Assembly: GCA_045106435.1 (NCBI GenBank)
Contig: JBGCEN010000317.1
Span: forward strand, 1-64,000
Direction: 5' to 3'
Origin: JBCCIM01 sp045106435
GTDB taxonomy: Bacteria > Bacteroidota > Rhodothermia > Rhodothermales > JAHQVL01
Length of the DNA stretch: 64,000 nucleotides
The notes below the pieces were generated by a model, which was given only the letters and a program-made list of their open reading frames with translations, did no database searches and was not told where the DNA came from. Positions 16,656 to 26,159 of this stretch are shown here, in pieces (the stretch's first letter is position 1; each line of letters opens with the position of its first letter). Position numbers and translations under genes: made by a program.

Positions 16656-17402
16656 ATGATTTTAGGGAAACTTCCATATTTGAAGGGACTATTCCGAAGA
16701 AGCGCTGCAAAAAAGGAAGTCATCGCTGAATTGAGGCAAAACCCGTTTGGTGGTTACGGCCTGTATCATATTATGAATGATGCCGGCCTTTTGTCTGTTA
16801 ATGCTAAAGCTGAGTTGGCTCCGCTGATTGCGCATGTTGAAAAGCGGATGGATTTGTCAGAAGAAGATCTTGTAGTCAATCTGCCGCTGAAATTCGAACC
16901 GTTAACAGATGAAGAGCATGATACCCTCACGTATGTAATTGCCAAAGCTTTGCGTGAGTTTATCAATACCATTCGTACACACCAGGGCCGGTTCAGATTA
17001 GCGGCCATCACAGGCATCATAGACATGCTTGAAAGGCACACAGAGCATACAGCCTCCATTCATTTCGAAATTACACTTGAAGAATTACTCGGCCCGATTC
17101 TGAACCATTGTGGAGAACAAGGACCGCTGTCTGATGAATATGCTCATATGGGGCGTGGATTCTATATACAGCTTGGGAATCTCGAGCGTTCGGGGAAGTT
17201 CTTCCCATCAAGCTATGTCGACGAACGTGCCTTGCAGCCAGGAGAAGTTGTTTGTGTGACTAAAAAACTACAAAACAACTATTTCAGGGTTATGCGGTTT
17301 AATTATGCTTGTAATTACACGCAACGTTGGTACTTGAATAAGTCTCGGACTGTATTGTCGACGGACAATGCAGTGGCCGTTGTAAACCGAAAAGAAGGAT
17401 AA
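16656..17402 (+). CDS. Conserved-looking cytosolic protein of unknown function
   Basis: 248 residues, no signal peptide or membrane segment. The sequence is mixed alpha/beta: a basic start (YLKGLFRRSAAKKE), a helical middle (NTIRTHQGRFRLAAITGIIDMLERH) and a C-terminal part rich in aromatic and basic residues (NNYFRVMRFNYACNYTQRWYLNKSR). I do not recognise a family. It lies 21 bp after the DUF1080 gene and 85 bp before a lipase-like gene, all on the same strand, so co-transcription is possible. Confidence 0.6.
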   Translation: MILGKLPYLKGLFRRSAAKKEVIAELRQNPFGGYGLYHIMNDAGLLSVNAKAELAPLIAHVEKRMDLSEEDLVVNLPLKFEPLTDEEHDTLTYVIAKALREFINTIRTHQGRFRLAAITGIIDMLERHTEHTASIHFEITLEELLGPILNHCGEQGPLSDEYAHMGRGFYIQLGNLERSGKFFPSSYVDERALQPGEVVCVTKKLQNNYFRVMRFNYACNYTQRWYLNKSRTVLSTDNAVAVVNRKEG

Positions 17403-17487
17403 TTTTATGTGCTACCTACGCCTTATCGAGAACCAATAGGACATCTTATTGATTTATACCTTTATCATATGAAGGATAAATCGTACG

Positions 17488-18291
17488 ATGCATCTCAATA
17501 CAAACCGCTCAGGAATTATAAAAAATCTGAAGAATAAAACACCTTTGTTGGCATTTCGCTTCCACGTGGTTGTCGTACTCAGTACGCTCATCGTCGTAAG
17601 TTTAATTGCTGGTTGTGGAAAAAAGCCCGTAGTGCCTCTGAATAAACGGACGCAATCTGTTGTATTGCTCCATGGACTTTTTCGGTCGGCGAACTCAATG
17701 GATGCGATGGAGCACGCTTTGATTGAAGCAGGATATGAAACCTGCAACGTTAATTATCCTTCTACTGATTTCGATATTGCAACGCTTGCAAAAGAATACG
17801 TACTACCTGAAATTCAGCAGTGTGCCATTGCTTCTGACTCCGTACATGTTGTTACCCATTCAATGGGAGGAATTATACTGCGATATTTGCATAGCAAAGG
17901 AGATCTAGACAATGTAGGCCGTGTGGTGATGCTTGGGCCGCCAAACCAAGGCAGTGAACTTGTCGATGAGTTAGGAGGCCTGGATTTGTTTACATGGCTC
18001 AACGGGCCAGCCGGCAATGAACTGGCTACTTCAGATACCAGCTTGGTGCAACAGCTACCTGACGTTTCGTTTGGGTTAGGTATCATCGCCGGCGACTATT
18101 CTTTTAATCCGTTTTATTCAAGCCTGATACCTGGTGACGACGATGGTAAAGTATCTGTAGACCGAGCAAAGATTGCCGGGATGAATGATTTCATCGTGAT
18201 GCCTGTTTCCCATTCATTCATGATGAAAGACGAAGATGTAATCCGCCAGACCTTGTATTTCCTGGCAAAAGGGCAGTTTGACGTCAATTAA
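17488..18291 (+). CDS. Alpha/beta-hydrolase lipase-like lipoprotein
   Basis: 267 residues. A basic N-terminus and hydrophobic segment end in lipobox LIAGC (Cys43). The alpha/beta-hydrolase body shows the oxyanion region VVLLHGLF (58-65), the nucleophile elbow THSMGG (Ser125), an Asp-rich loop GDDDGKVSV (216-224) and His242 in VSHSFMM. This is the pattern of triacylglycerol lipase/PGAP1-like esterases that act on lipids at the membrane. Exact substrate unknown. Confidence 0.8.
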   Translation: MHLNTNRSGIIKNLKNKTPLLAFRFHVVVVLSTLIVVSLIAGCGKKPVVPLNKRTQSVVLLHGLFRSANSMDAMEHALIEAGYETCNVNYPSTDFDIATLAKEYVLPEIQQCAIASDSVHVVTHSMGGIILRYLHSKGDLDNVGRVVMLGPPNQGSELVDELGGLDLFTWLNGPAGNELATSDTSLVQQLPDVSFGLGIIAGDYSFNPFYSSLIPGDDDGKVSVDRAKIAGMNDFIVMPVSHSFMMKDEDVIRQTLYFLAKGQFDVN

Positions 18292-18426
18292 ATAGCTTTT
18301 CAAGTTCAACGCCCGTTTTACCCACTACGCTGATTGGAATTTTGATATGTTAGCATTGCTCCGTCAATCATGATGCGCGAATGCTGTGCATGTTGAAATC
18401 TATGGTCGCCGAAAAAAGAGGTGCAT

Positions 18427-18954
18427 ATGAGAGACTTGATATATTACGTTGCTGTTTCGATTGATGGATATATCGCTGAAGCAGATGGAACGTTTGGACG
18501 GTTTGTATGGGATGACGACGTCGTTGCCGATTTTTTTGCTTCGTACGAGTGGTTTGATACGGTGGTCATGGGAAGAAAAACCTACGATGTTGCCTTGCTG
18601 CAAGGGATCACCGATCCGTATCCCAACTTAAAGGGTTATGTCTTTTCCAAGACACTAAAAACAGATCCGGATCCTAACATGGCGCTCGTGCAGGGAGATG
18701 TCGTTGAGCATGTGACTGCATTGAAAAAAGAAGCCGGCAAGCCTATCTGGTTGTGCGGCGGAGGGGACCTGGCAGGCCAGCTACTGGAAGCAAAGCTAAT
18801 CGACCAATTGATCATAAAGCTCAACCCCGTAATTCTTGGTGGTGGGATTCCCATCTTTTCCAATATCACAACATTTGCCCGTTTAAACCCGACCGAAATC
18901 AAAGAATACGATTGCGGGATTTCATTGCGGCATTATACGGTGAGTTATGAGTGA
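18427..18954 (+). CDS. Dihydrofolate reductase-fold (RibD C-terminal) protein
   Basis: About 175 residues. The opening MRDLIYYVAVSIDGYIA, the active-site-like block VVMGRKTYD, and IWLCGGGDLAGQLLEAKLIDQLIIKLNPVIL-type ending (split by NADPH-binding GGG) are typical of the RibD C-terminal/YwjB-like reductase family. These are NADPH-dependent reductases with usually unknown substrates. The frame opens at GTG 18421, but the ATG at 18427 is preceded by GAGG at good distance and is preferred. Single gene; no functional neighbour. Confidence 0.85.
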   Translation: MRDLIYYVAVSIDGYIAEADGTFGRFVWDDDVVADFFASYEWFDTVVMGRKTYDVALLQGITDPYPNLKGYVFSKTLKTDPDPNMALVQGDVVEHVTALKKEAGKPIWLCGGGDLAGQLLEAKLIDQLIIKLNPVILGGGIPIFSNITTFARLNPTEIKEYDCGISLRHYTVSYE

Positions 18955-19000
18955 GCAGTTCTGATAGGCAAATTCTCGCTAAAGGAAATACTGAAGTGCT

Positions 19001-19921
19001 TCATTTACAAGGAATGGGTAGTTGGTTCGTAGACAGCCAGTAAAGATTCGAATCCGCTGTGGCAGCATTTTTATTCTTTCTGTCACTGGAGAAAATCATA
19101 ATACTGCCATCAGCTGTTAGCTTGCCACCACTCTCCATGGCCGGCGTGTTCACGAGGGGCAGGAGCTTTGCTTCTGTCCAGGTATTTTTTTCTGTTTTAC
19201 ACGCATAGAATAGATCACGCTCTCTTTTATCCTGTTGCTGCCCTTCCAGGATAGCCGTTTTGCTGTCAGGAGAAAGGTATAGATAGGAGACAAATGTTTG
19301 TGCGGAAGGGTCAGGGAGACTTCTGTCCTGCGAGATTTCATCGTATGTGTCGGGCTGGGCAGTGTATCGTGCACCTCCCCGGAATGGTGTTCGGAAGCTG
19401 TAGAAGTAAAGCGCGCCCGTTCCATCAATGGCTGGACCAAACTCATCTGCCATATCGCCTGTTAAAGGGGGCGGATTGTCTGATGCAGCGCGTAGTAATT
19501 CGGGCTCAGACCAGCCATCTTCTTGTCTATGTGTTCGCCAGAGGTTGATGGTCTGTTCACCTAGATCGGTGGTAGGCCTTTTTGAATCGAAAAACAGTTG
19601 ATCACCTGTTGGTGTGAGATACGGTGCGTCGTCACGATGTTGCCCGGAAAAAGGAGTGATTTCTGGCGATGTCCACCCATTCTCTGCAAACCGGGAATGG
19701 TAAATGGTGTAGTCAAATACCCCGGGTGTTCTTCTCATGAAATATAGCTCATTCCGGGTTATATCAAGCGCTGGACTATACTCTCCCATTAAAGTTGACA
19801 CAAGTCCGGGAGCCAGTAAGGAGGGGAGTGCCGGTGGATTGATCTTCGGAAGGCTCTGTTGTGCAAAGATTCCTTGAGGGAGGAAAAATGATAGCACTAC
19901 CACAAGTAAAAAAATGCGCAT
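19001..19921 (-). CDS. Secreted PD40/TolB-like beta-propeller protein
   Basis: About 306 residues: signal peptide MRIFLLVVVLSFFLPQGIFA, then repeated blades with the PD40 pattern (EYSPALDITRNELYFMRR, DDAPYLTPTGDQLFFDSKR, DEFGPAIDGTGALYFYSFR, TADGSIMIFSSDR), predicting a six-bladed propeller in the periplasm or at the surface. Such domains bind proteins or peptidoglycan-associated partners. An in-frame ATG at 19933 and the upstream start at 19969 are alternatives. It is separated by 130 bp from the hairpin ending the TonB receptor unit. Confidence 0.75.
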   Translation of the reverse strand: MRIFLLVVVLSFFLPQGIFAQQSLPKINPPALPSLLAPGLVSTLMGEYSPALDITRNELYFMRRTPGVFDYTIYHSRFAENGWTSPEITPFSGQHRDDAPYLTPTGDQLFFDSKRPTTDLGEQTINLWRTHRQEDGWSEPELLRAASDNPPPLTGDMADEFGPAIDGTGALYFYSFRTPFRGGARYTAQPDTYDEISQDRSLPDPSAQTFVSYLYLSPDSKTAILEGQQQDKRERDLFYACKTEKNTWTEAKLLPLVNTPAMESGGKLTADGSIMIFSSDRKNKNAATADSNLYWLSTNQLPIPCK

Positions 19922-20075
19922 TGTTGATCCCATGCTGACGTTGAAAAAGCAATTATTTTGGCTGTACAAAATATAATTTCAACTCAAACACACCATGTTT
20001 TATCGACCAGCGGCTATTATGTGTAGTTAAGCGGATAAGATGTACGCTACGACTTTTTTATATATGCGAGTCAGG

Positions 20076-20104
20076 GGTTGAATCTGTTTTATTTCGATTC
20101 AACC
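20076..20104. terminator. Stem-loop at the end of the TonB receptor unit
   Basis: ggttgaatc (20076-20084) pairs with gattcaacc (20096-20104) around an 11-nt loop. The stop codon of the micro-ORF (20099-20101) lies inside the stem. No good T-run follows in the minus direction, so it is a possible 3'-end stabiliser rather than a textbook intrinsic terminator. Confidence 0.45.
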
Positions 20105-20212
20105 TCCGCCTTCTACAACGTCAACCTCAACTTGATTGGGGATCCATCTCTCTTCCCATCTTCCTGTCAATCCGTACCCTCCAATACTTGTCTGTCCGCC
20201 TAAGCTGCTCAC
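20099..20212 (-). CDS. 37-residue micro-ORF overlapping the DUF4249-like stop codon
   Basis: A GTG start (20212-20210) overlaps the TGA of the DUF4249-like gene in a GTGA arrangement, a classic coupled-translation junction. The peptide begins MSSLGGQTSIGGYGLTG, continues RWEERWIPNQVEVDVV and ends EGGG, then TGA inside a stem-loop. It has no signal peptide, no Cys, and a Gly-rich front half. Alternatives: it could be a frameshifted extension of the upstream protein, since both end in GGG. I do not recognise it. Confidence 0.45.
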   Translation of the reverse strand: MSSLGGQTSIGGYGLTGRWEERWIPNQVEVDVVEGGG

Positions 20213-21102
20213 CCACCGCCGTTTAGCACACCAGCTAATTCACTGCTCAAATCCCATTCGTGTTGATACAGGCCAATGGAGCCGAAGAAGCCAAATCCAT
20301 TTTCTACATTAGAGAGGCCTTCTGGCAGGGCTTGTAATTCCGGATCTATTTCGCCCTCTGGAAAGACCCATTGATCATCCATGATTTGGGCGCGTATGCC
20401 CAGTCCACAGAAAAAGAGATTGGACGTTTGAAAACGCTCTGCCAATGTCTCTTTGTCTTTCGTTAGATTCAGCTGGAAAGACCAGCCTTCATCCGTTGCT
20501 GAACCTACTCTGCCATACGGCACGAGGTTGGGCGATGAGCTAAAACAACCTGGTCCGCCTGTGAAATAGATCATGTCAATTTCCCAGAGTGCATTTACGC
20601 CAGTAAGCAGCAGGTCTTGTACGGCATCTAGATCGGCTGTTTGTTGTATGCTTCCTTGCTCCATTCTAATGCTGGAAACAGCCGGCACTTTCGTTTCCGC
20701 TATGGTCATTATACCATCAGAACGAAGGATCTCGAGCCGGTAGCCTCGGTTAGGTGCTACAAAAAGCGGAAAGCGAAATACATGGCCCCATTTCCCGGGC
20801 TCAAATTCTTGTAGTGTATGGGGGAGTTCTTGTGTTTGCTCTGTTAGCAGGTCGGTTAAAAATGCCCGCCCGTCAAGGTCTGCCTGGGGATCGTTGGGGG
20901 CTGTAATATTCTCCGGTCTTCTGGTTACAGGAATCACGCGGATCGTCTGCGTGTTGTTCTGGAAGTTCTTTGATTGATCCAGGTAACCGTAAATGGTATA
21001 GTATTTCCCGTCGTTGTTGAAGGGGTCGATGGTTGCCGTGTCACATCCTGAAAGAAGAGCGCACACAAGAAAATAGCCGGCGAACAAGGTATAGGCCCTC
21101 AT
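20209..21102 (-). CDS. DUF4249-like surface lipoprotein, partner of TonB receptor
   Basis: About 297 residues from the ATG at 21102: MRAYTLFAGYFLVCALLSGC is a compact lipoprotein signal with Cys20. The mature protein is beta-rich (YYTIYGYLDQSKNF; GYRLEILRSDG; VENGFGFFGSIG), matching the DUF4249 pattern of Bacteroidota lipoproteins that follow TonB-dependent receptors and probably form a lid or binding partner. An upstream in-frame start at 21147 is possible. It follows the receptor gene by 51-95 bp on the same strand, and a micro-ORF overlaps its stop codon. Confidence 0.7.
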   Translation of the reverse strand: MRAYTLFAGYFLVCALLSGCDTATIDPFNNDGKYYTIYGYLDQSKNFQNNTQTIRVIPVTRRPENITAPNDPQADLDGRAFLTDLLTEQTQELPHTLQEFEPGKWGHVFRFPLFVAPNRGYRLEILRSDGIMTIAETKVPAVSSIRMEQGSIQQTADLDAVQDLLLTGVNALWEIDMIYFTGGPGCFSSSPNLVPYGRVGSATDEGWSFQLNLTKDKETLAERFQTSNLFFCGLGIRAQIMDDQWVFPEGEIDPELQALPEGLSNVENGFGFFGSIGLYQHEWDLSSELAGVLNGGG

Positions 21103-21197
21103 GGATTTCCTGATGGGCACTTGTCGCATATACATACTGGTTTTCATGGCAGGATCATCTGAGGGAATACCGATACTTCTCTCGGCTTCTGATCAAT

Positions 21198-23492
21198 TTA
21201 GCGCAATTCTACTTTTAAGCCAATAGAAGGGATAAAAGGCAATTGATCAACCCTGCTGAAGGTAAATAAATCGTAGTAGAAGAGATTATTTCTATTGAGA
21301 ATATTGATGCCTCCGGCGCGTAAAGTAACAACTGTTCTGCCGCGTTCAATACGACGCTCAAGCCATACATCAAGGCGCTGATAGGCCGGCTGGCGTCCTT
21401 CAAAAGGCGATCCGTACAAAATGCGATCCTGACCGGGATCGGAAGTCACATCAACATCAGGTGTTAATAAAAGGAAGACGTCAAATCCAGATGACTCTGT
21501 AAATGGGAGTCCGGAGCCATATTGTAATTGGGCCGTTATGCCGATGTTATCGCGTTCCGCATGTAATAGAATATTAAACTGATGCCGGCGGTCATGAGAC
21601 GGCGTATAGGTAATCGAACTGGCTTCGTATTCTACCTTGGAAAAGGCATAACTCATGTACCCGTCTAGTTTCGAATCATTCCAGAAAGGACGGTCATTAA
21701 AGTCGAGCCGTAAATCATAACCATACGCATCACCCGAAGCTGCCTGCAATGCCGTTGTGAATCTGGGCAAAACGCTGAAGATCGGGACCGTCAGGTTTTC
21801 AAAGCTTTTCCTGTAGCCTTCTACAGCAACTGAAAGCCAGGGCTTCACTTGCACATTGACACCAACAATTGCGTGCTGGCTTTCTGGTATGGCCTCTGCG
21901 GGAGAGGGGAGCCAGGCTGTAAACAGATTGCCCACGTCGCGCTCATCATTCAGTCCGGCAACGCTTTGATGATAAATACCCCAGGCTCCGTTAAGCTTCA
22001 CTTTGCCGTTGGCGGATTCTGGTGTGAAAGAAAGCCGGAAGCGCGGGTCAATCCATTGTTTATCGATATCAGGTAACTGATACCAGTGAACACCAGGTTG
22101 CACTTGCAAATTTATCGATGGAAAAGAGAAATTTGCCTCAACGTATGCATCATGTTCTACAAGATCGTTACTGGCTATTTCCGGTACGCCCTGAAATTGA
22201 CCACCCAGTTCATACTTTAAGGTAGATTCCCTGCGTGTAAATCCAGCATTAATGTCTGTGTTATTCAACGCATAGGTCAGGTGCGCACTCGCATCAAAGC
22301 TTTCGATACCCGAGGTACGTTCCGGACTGTTTTCTGTACCAATTTCATTGGTCATTTCCGACGTGTTGGCGGACAATTCCATTTGAAGTGGAAGTCCGCG
22401 GGAAGTATAGGTGTATTTGCCACCGTACACCGTGTTGCGCCAGGCTACGGAATTGCTATCTACCGGTGCAGTGGATAATGCATCCCCTTCAAACGTTTTT
22501 TGCGTGCCGGCAATATCCCCGCGGTCATAGGTATGAATACCCGTGAAGGAAATGCTGTGGTTGGCGTTGATAAAACCATGTACTTTGCCAAAAATATCGC
22601 CAAAGCTGTATGGTAATTCCTGGCCCAGCATGTTTGGCATCACGTCTTCTATCAACGAGTGACGTACCGAACCAATAACAGACAGGTGGTCTTTGATTAG
22701 TGGCCCTTCAATTCTCGCTGTACTAAGGAACGGTGCAACAGATACAGAGCCGGCCAAATTTTGCTTGTTGCCATTCCTGATTTTGACATCCATTACAGAG
22801 GACATCCGCGTGCCATACTTTGCACCGAAGCCGCCTGTGTAGATATCTGCATTATTGATAATCTCTTCCGGAAATGCGGAGTAAAAGCTCAAAACATGAA
22901 ATGGCATGTAGATCGGCATCCCGTCAATCAGTGCCAGGTTCTGGTCCAGGGCGCCACCGCGAACAAAAAATTGCCCCCCTCTGTCGCCTTGTAACGTGAT
23001 GCCGGGCATGGTTTGTAGATAACTGGCCAGGTCGCCGGTCACACCGGGCATGGGAACGCGTTCGATTTGCGCCGGCACAACAGATTCCAGGCCTGCAGAT
23101 ACGGCAGTTACACCAGATTCCCGGTCTGCCTGAACCACGACCTCATCTAATTCTGCCTGACCAGGAGCCAGAATCACATTGCGAGAGATTGTACCGCTTG
23201 CAGCAAACGTGATGGATTCCTCAAACGACTCAAATCCGATGAATGAGATGCGGAGCGTATAGGTGCCGGCAGGCAATCGCTGGATCACGTAATATCCATC
23301 TCCGTCTGTAACGGTGCCAAGAAAAGTCTCTGCATCATTCTCCAGCACAACGGATGCACCTTGCAGTGCTTGCTCGGTTTCACCATCTGTAACAAATCCT
23401 TTTACAACAGACTGCTGTCCTGTAGCCAGTGTATTGGTACAAATGATAAGAATCAGAAAAACAAAAGAGATGCGGCAGAATAACTTAAGCAT
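21198..23492 (-). CDS. TonB-dependent outer-membrane receptor
   Basis: 764 residues: signal peptide to ATGQ, carboxypeptidase-regulatory-like domain (VKGFVTDGETEQALQGASV, about 28-120), plug domain (LASYLQTMPGITLQGDRGG; FFVRGGALDQNLALIDGMPI) and a C-terminal beta-barrel. Energy comes from TonB-ExbBD; the ligand is unknown. Pairing with a DUF4249-like lipoprotein, rather than SusD, marks the non-Sus receptor type found in Bacteroidota, often linked to peptides, metals or small ligands (inference). Divergent from the SecA-like gene; the 199-bp gap should hold both promoters. Confidence 0.85.
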   Translation of the reverse strand: MLKLFCRISFVFLILIICTNTLATGQQSVVKGFVTDGETEQALQGASVVLENDAETFLGTVTDGDGYYVIQRLPAGTYTLRISFIGFESFEESITFAASGTISRNVILAPGQAELDEVVVQADRESGVTAVSAGLESVVPAQIERVPMPGVTGDLASYLQTMPGITLQGDRGGQFFVRGGALDQNLALIDGMPIYMPFHVLSFYSAFPEEIINNADIYTGGFGAKYGTRMSSVMDVKIRNGNKQNLAGSVSVAPFLSTARIEGPLIKDHLSVIGSVRHSLIEDVMPNMLGQELPYSFGDIFGKVHGFINANHSISFTGIHTYDRGDIAGTQKTFEGDALSTAPVDSNSVAWRNTVYGGKYTYTSRGLPLQMELSANTSEMTNEIGTENSPERTSGIESFDASAHLTYALNNTDINAGFTRRESTLKYELGGQFQGVPEIASNDLVEHDAYVEANFSFPSINLQVQPGVHWYQLPDIDKQWIDPRFRLSFTPESANGKVKLNGAWGIYHQSVAGLNDERDVGNLFTAWLPSPAEAIPESQHAIVGVNVQVKPWLSVAVEGYRKSFENLTVPIFSVLPRFTTALQAASGDAYGYDLRLDFNDRPFWNDSKLDGYMSYAFSKVEYEASSITYTPSHDRRHQFNILLHAERDNIGITAQLQYGSGLPFTESSGFDVFLLLTPDVDVTSDPGQDRILYGSPFEGRQPAYQRLDVWLERRIERGRTVVTLRAGGINILNRNNLFYYDLFTFSRVDQLPFIPSIGLKVELR

Positions 23493-23615
23493 GGGTTAAC
23501 CGGGCTGGGTCAGAATAGTTGAATGAAGGTATCAAAAAAATTGAGGAACTGCTTCGTGGTCTCATCCATCGGGAGTATTCGGTCTCCGAATGGTATGTGA
23601 AGCCGCTAAACCATC

Positions 23616-23650
23616 TTTGGTTGTATTCGTACCTATATCCTGTAAATTTG
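23616..23650 (+). promoter_or_regulatory. Possible Bacteroidota-type promoter for the SecA-like gene
   Basis: TTTG at 23616-23619 and TAAATTTG at 23643-23650 fit the -33 TTTG / -7 TAnnTTTG consensus, though the 23-nt spacing is slightly long. The expected start of transcription near 23657 leaves a leader of about 35 nt to the ATG. Confidence 0.35.
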
Positions 23651-23691
23651 TATATCCACTTTACGATAACCTCAGGAGCTGCTGTACCTTT

Positions 23692-26133
23692 ATGAGTAAT
23701 TGGAAAAAACAGATCGCGCAGCTGAAGGGTGTTCAGTCTTTAAACACAGATTTAACGCGATACTGGCACATGGTAGGCCTGATTGATGCCGCGGGTGCCG
23801 GCCTTGCAATTACAACGGAAGAAGGATTGAAAGAACGCGTAAGAAAACTGAAGTTGCGCGTTTTATCAATGCATGAAGCGGTAAGGAAAACGGGTAATAA
23901 TGAGGACATTGTATGGGAGTCGCTCCTTCCTGAAGCGTTTGCTTTGATCCGGGAAGTCTCAGCTCGTGTACTTGATATGCGGCACTTTGATGTGCAGTTA
24001 ATCGCCGGCATCGGGTTGTTGGAAGGCAAGCTTATTGAAATGAAAACGGGAGAAGGCAAGACCCTCAGTGCTGTATTGCCGGTCTGTTTGAAAGCACTGA
24101 CCGGAGCAGGAGTTCATGTGCTCACTTTTAACGACTATCTTGCAAAAAGAGATGCTGCATGGATGTATCCTGTCTATTCATTTTTTGGTCTTTCTGTAGG
24201 CGTGGTACAGGAAGGCATGTCTACCATTGAACGTAAGGCTGCATATGCTGCGGATGTAACCTATGCGACCGCCAAAGAAGCCGGCTTTGATTTCTTGCGA
24301 AGCCACATGGCCAGAGAAGCCGAGGAGGTCGTGCAGCGGCCGTTTGGTTTTGCTATTGTTGATGAAGCAGATTCCATACTCATAGACGAAGCGAGGGTAC
24401 CGCTTGTGATCGCTGGGGAGCGGCCGGCCTCAGCGGCAGATCCCTATCAAGTCGCTAAGATGGTGCAGGCCCTGATAGCGGGAGACGACTGGGAAACGGA
24501 CGAGCATCGGCGTAATGTGTTGCTGACGGAAGCCGGCATCGACAAAGTAGAAGCGGCTTTTTCATGTGGAGATTTACATGGTGAAGCTAATTTTGTGTTA
24601 CTAACGGAAGTCAATCAGGCATTACATGCACACGTCTTGTTGCAAAAAGATGTGGATTACATTGTAAGAAATGAACGGATCGAAATAGTAGATGAGTTCA
24701 CCGGCAGGGTCGTTGATGATCGGCGTTGGCCAGATGGATTACAGGAAGCCCTGGAGGCAAAAGAGGGATTACCCATTCAACCAGGTGGGCATATCCTTGG
24801 CTCGATTGCGTTGCAAAATTTCTTGAAGCAATATCCTGTACTTGCCGGCATGACAGCAACAGCGACACCGGCTGCCGCTGAGCTGGAGAAATTTTATGAC
24901 CTCGATGTACTTGCTATCCCTGGAAATAAAGCATCGATAAGAGAAGATCTGGAAACGCGTATTTATACACACGCAGAGGCCAAGTACGCAGCAATTGTCG
25001 ATGAGATAGCAAAGCAAAACAGGCAGTTAAGACCTGTTCTGGTAGGCACTAACAGTGTTAGAGAGTCAGAATTGGTGGCAGAGCGGCTTTCGCAAAGGGG
25101 GATCGAATGTGCAATCCTCAATGCAAAAAACGATGCGCTGGAAGCGGGCATCATATCGCTGGCTGGCTTGCCGGGAGCCGTGACCATCAGTACCAATATG
25201 GCAGGACGAGGGACCGATATAAAGCTTGGCGGTCCAGACGAAAAGTTCAGGGCAGAGGTTGTTGCAGCCGGCGGTTTATTGGTGTTGGCTACAAACCTGC
25301 ATGAAAGCCGAAGAATCGATGACCAGTTACGTGGCCGCGCTGGTCGGCAGGGAGATCCTGGTAGTTCACAGTTTTTTGTGAGTCTCGAAGATCATTTAAT
25401 GACAACTTTTGGTATTGAAGAACTGATTCCTGAAAAGCTGAGACCAGCAGAGCAAGCCGAGGACCTTGCCCACCCGATCATCTCGAGAGAAGTAGCCCGG
25501 ATTCAAAGAATTGCCGAGGGGCAGAATTTTGAGATCAGGAAAACCATGTGGCGCTATTCTCAGATGGTTGAGGCACAACGCCAAAAGTTGATGGCCTGGC
25601 GTAAAGAAGTGTTTGATAAAGAGGCTGAGCTAAAAGTGTTCAAACAGTATTGGCCGGCGCGCTATAATGAAATATGTAATGCCTTAGGTACCCAGGTTAT
25701 GTACGATGCTGAACGACTGGTTACCTTGCACTTTATTGATACATGCTGGTCAAATCATTTATCAACAATTTCGCACATTAGAGAAGGAATACATCTCGTT
25801 GGCCTGGGCGGGAAAGACCCTTTGTTCGAGTTCCACAAACAAATTGCCGACGCCTTTTGGGTCTTGCTGCAAGACATAGAATCTAAAACAAGTACGTTTT
25901 TAGAAACCGTTGAAATCACAGCAGATGGAATAGACGAAAGTCAGGCGGGTATTCGTGGGCCTGCTTCAACATGGACCTATCTGGTGAATGATCGTGCCAT
26001 GAACGATTTGCAGCAAATGCTTTTTGGGCACGGATCAACAGCTTTTGTCGGCCTGGGTGTAATTATGACATGGCCGCTATTACTCGCCTGGGGAATATGG
26101 AAACGTATCAAAATGCACCGGCACAACCGCTAA
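23692..26133 (+). CDS. Accessory SecA-type ATPase with C-terminal membrane segment
   Basis: 813 residues from the ATG at 23692. SecA motor motifs are all visible: Walker A MKTGEGKT (about 117-124), FNDYLAKRDA, DEADSILIDEAR, MTATATP, STNMAGRGTDIKLGG and RGRAGRQGDPGSSQFF. The scaffold region continues (EAQRQKLMAWRKE). It lacks the C-terminal zinc-binding Cys cluster of housekeeping SecA and instead ends with a ~22-residue hydrophobic stretch (STAFVGLGVIMTWPLLLAW) followed by a basic tail. It should push unfolded proteins through SecYEG or an accessory channel. No secY-like partner is adjacent. The 34-residue upstream extension from 23590 looks non-native. Confidence 0.8.
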   Translation: MSNWKKQIAQLKGVQSLNTDLTRYWHMVGLIDAAGAGLAITTEEGLKERVRKLKLRVLSMHEAVRKTGNNEDIVWESLLPEAFALIREVSARVLDMRHFDVQLIAGIGLLEGKLIEMKTGEGKTLSAVLPVCLKALTGAGVHVLTFNDYLAKRDAAWMYPVYSFFGLSVGVVQEGMSTIERKAAYAADVTYATAKEAGFDFLRSHMAREAEEVVQRPFGFAIVDEADSILIDEARVPLVIAGERPASAADPYQVAKMVQALIAGDDWETDEHRRNVLLTEAGIDKVEAAFSCGDLHGEANFVLLTEVNQALHAHVLLQKDVDYIVRNERIEIVDEFTGRVVDDRRWPDGLQEALEAKEGLPIQPGGHILGSIALQNFLKQYPVLAGMTATATPAAAELEKFYDLDVLAIPGNKASIREDLETRIYTHAEAKYAAIVDEIAKQNRQLRPVLVGTNSVRESELVAERLSQRGIECAILNAKNDALEAGIISLAGLPGAVTISTNMAGRGTDIKLGGPDEKFRAEVVAAGGLLVLATNLHESRRIDDQLRGRAGRQGDPGSSQFFVSLEDHLMTTFGIEELIPEKLRPAEQAEDLAHPIISREVARIQRIAEGQNFEIRKTMWRYSQMVEAQRQKLMAWRKEVFDKEAELKVFKQYWPARYNEICNALGTQVMYDAERLVTLHFIDTCWSNHLSTISHIREGIHLVGLGGKDPLFEFHKQIADAFWVLLQDIESKTSTFLETVEITADGIDESQAGIRGPASTWTYLVNDRAMNDLQQMLFGHGSTAFVGLGVIMTWPLLLAWGIWKRIKMHRHNR

Positions 26134-26159
26134 AATGCAGCTTATACATTCAAAAACAT

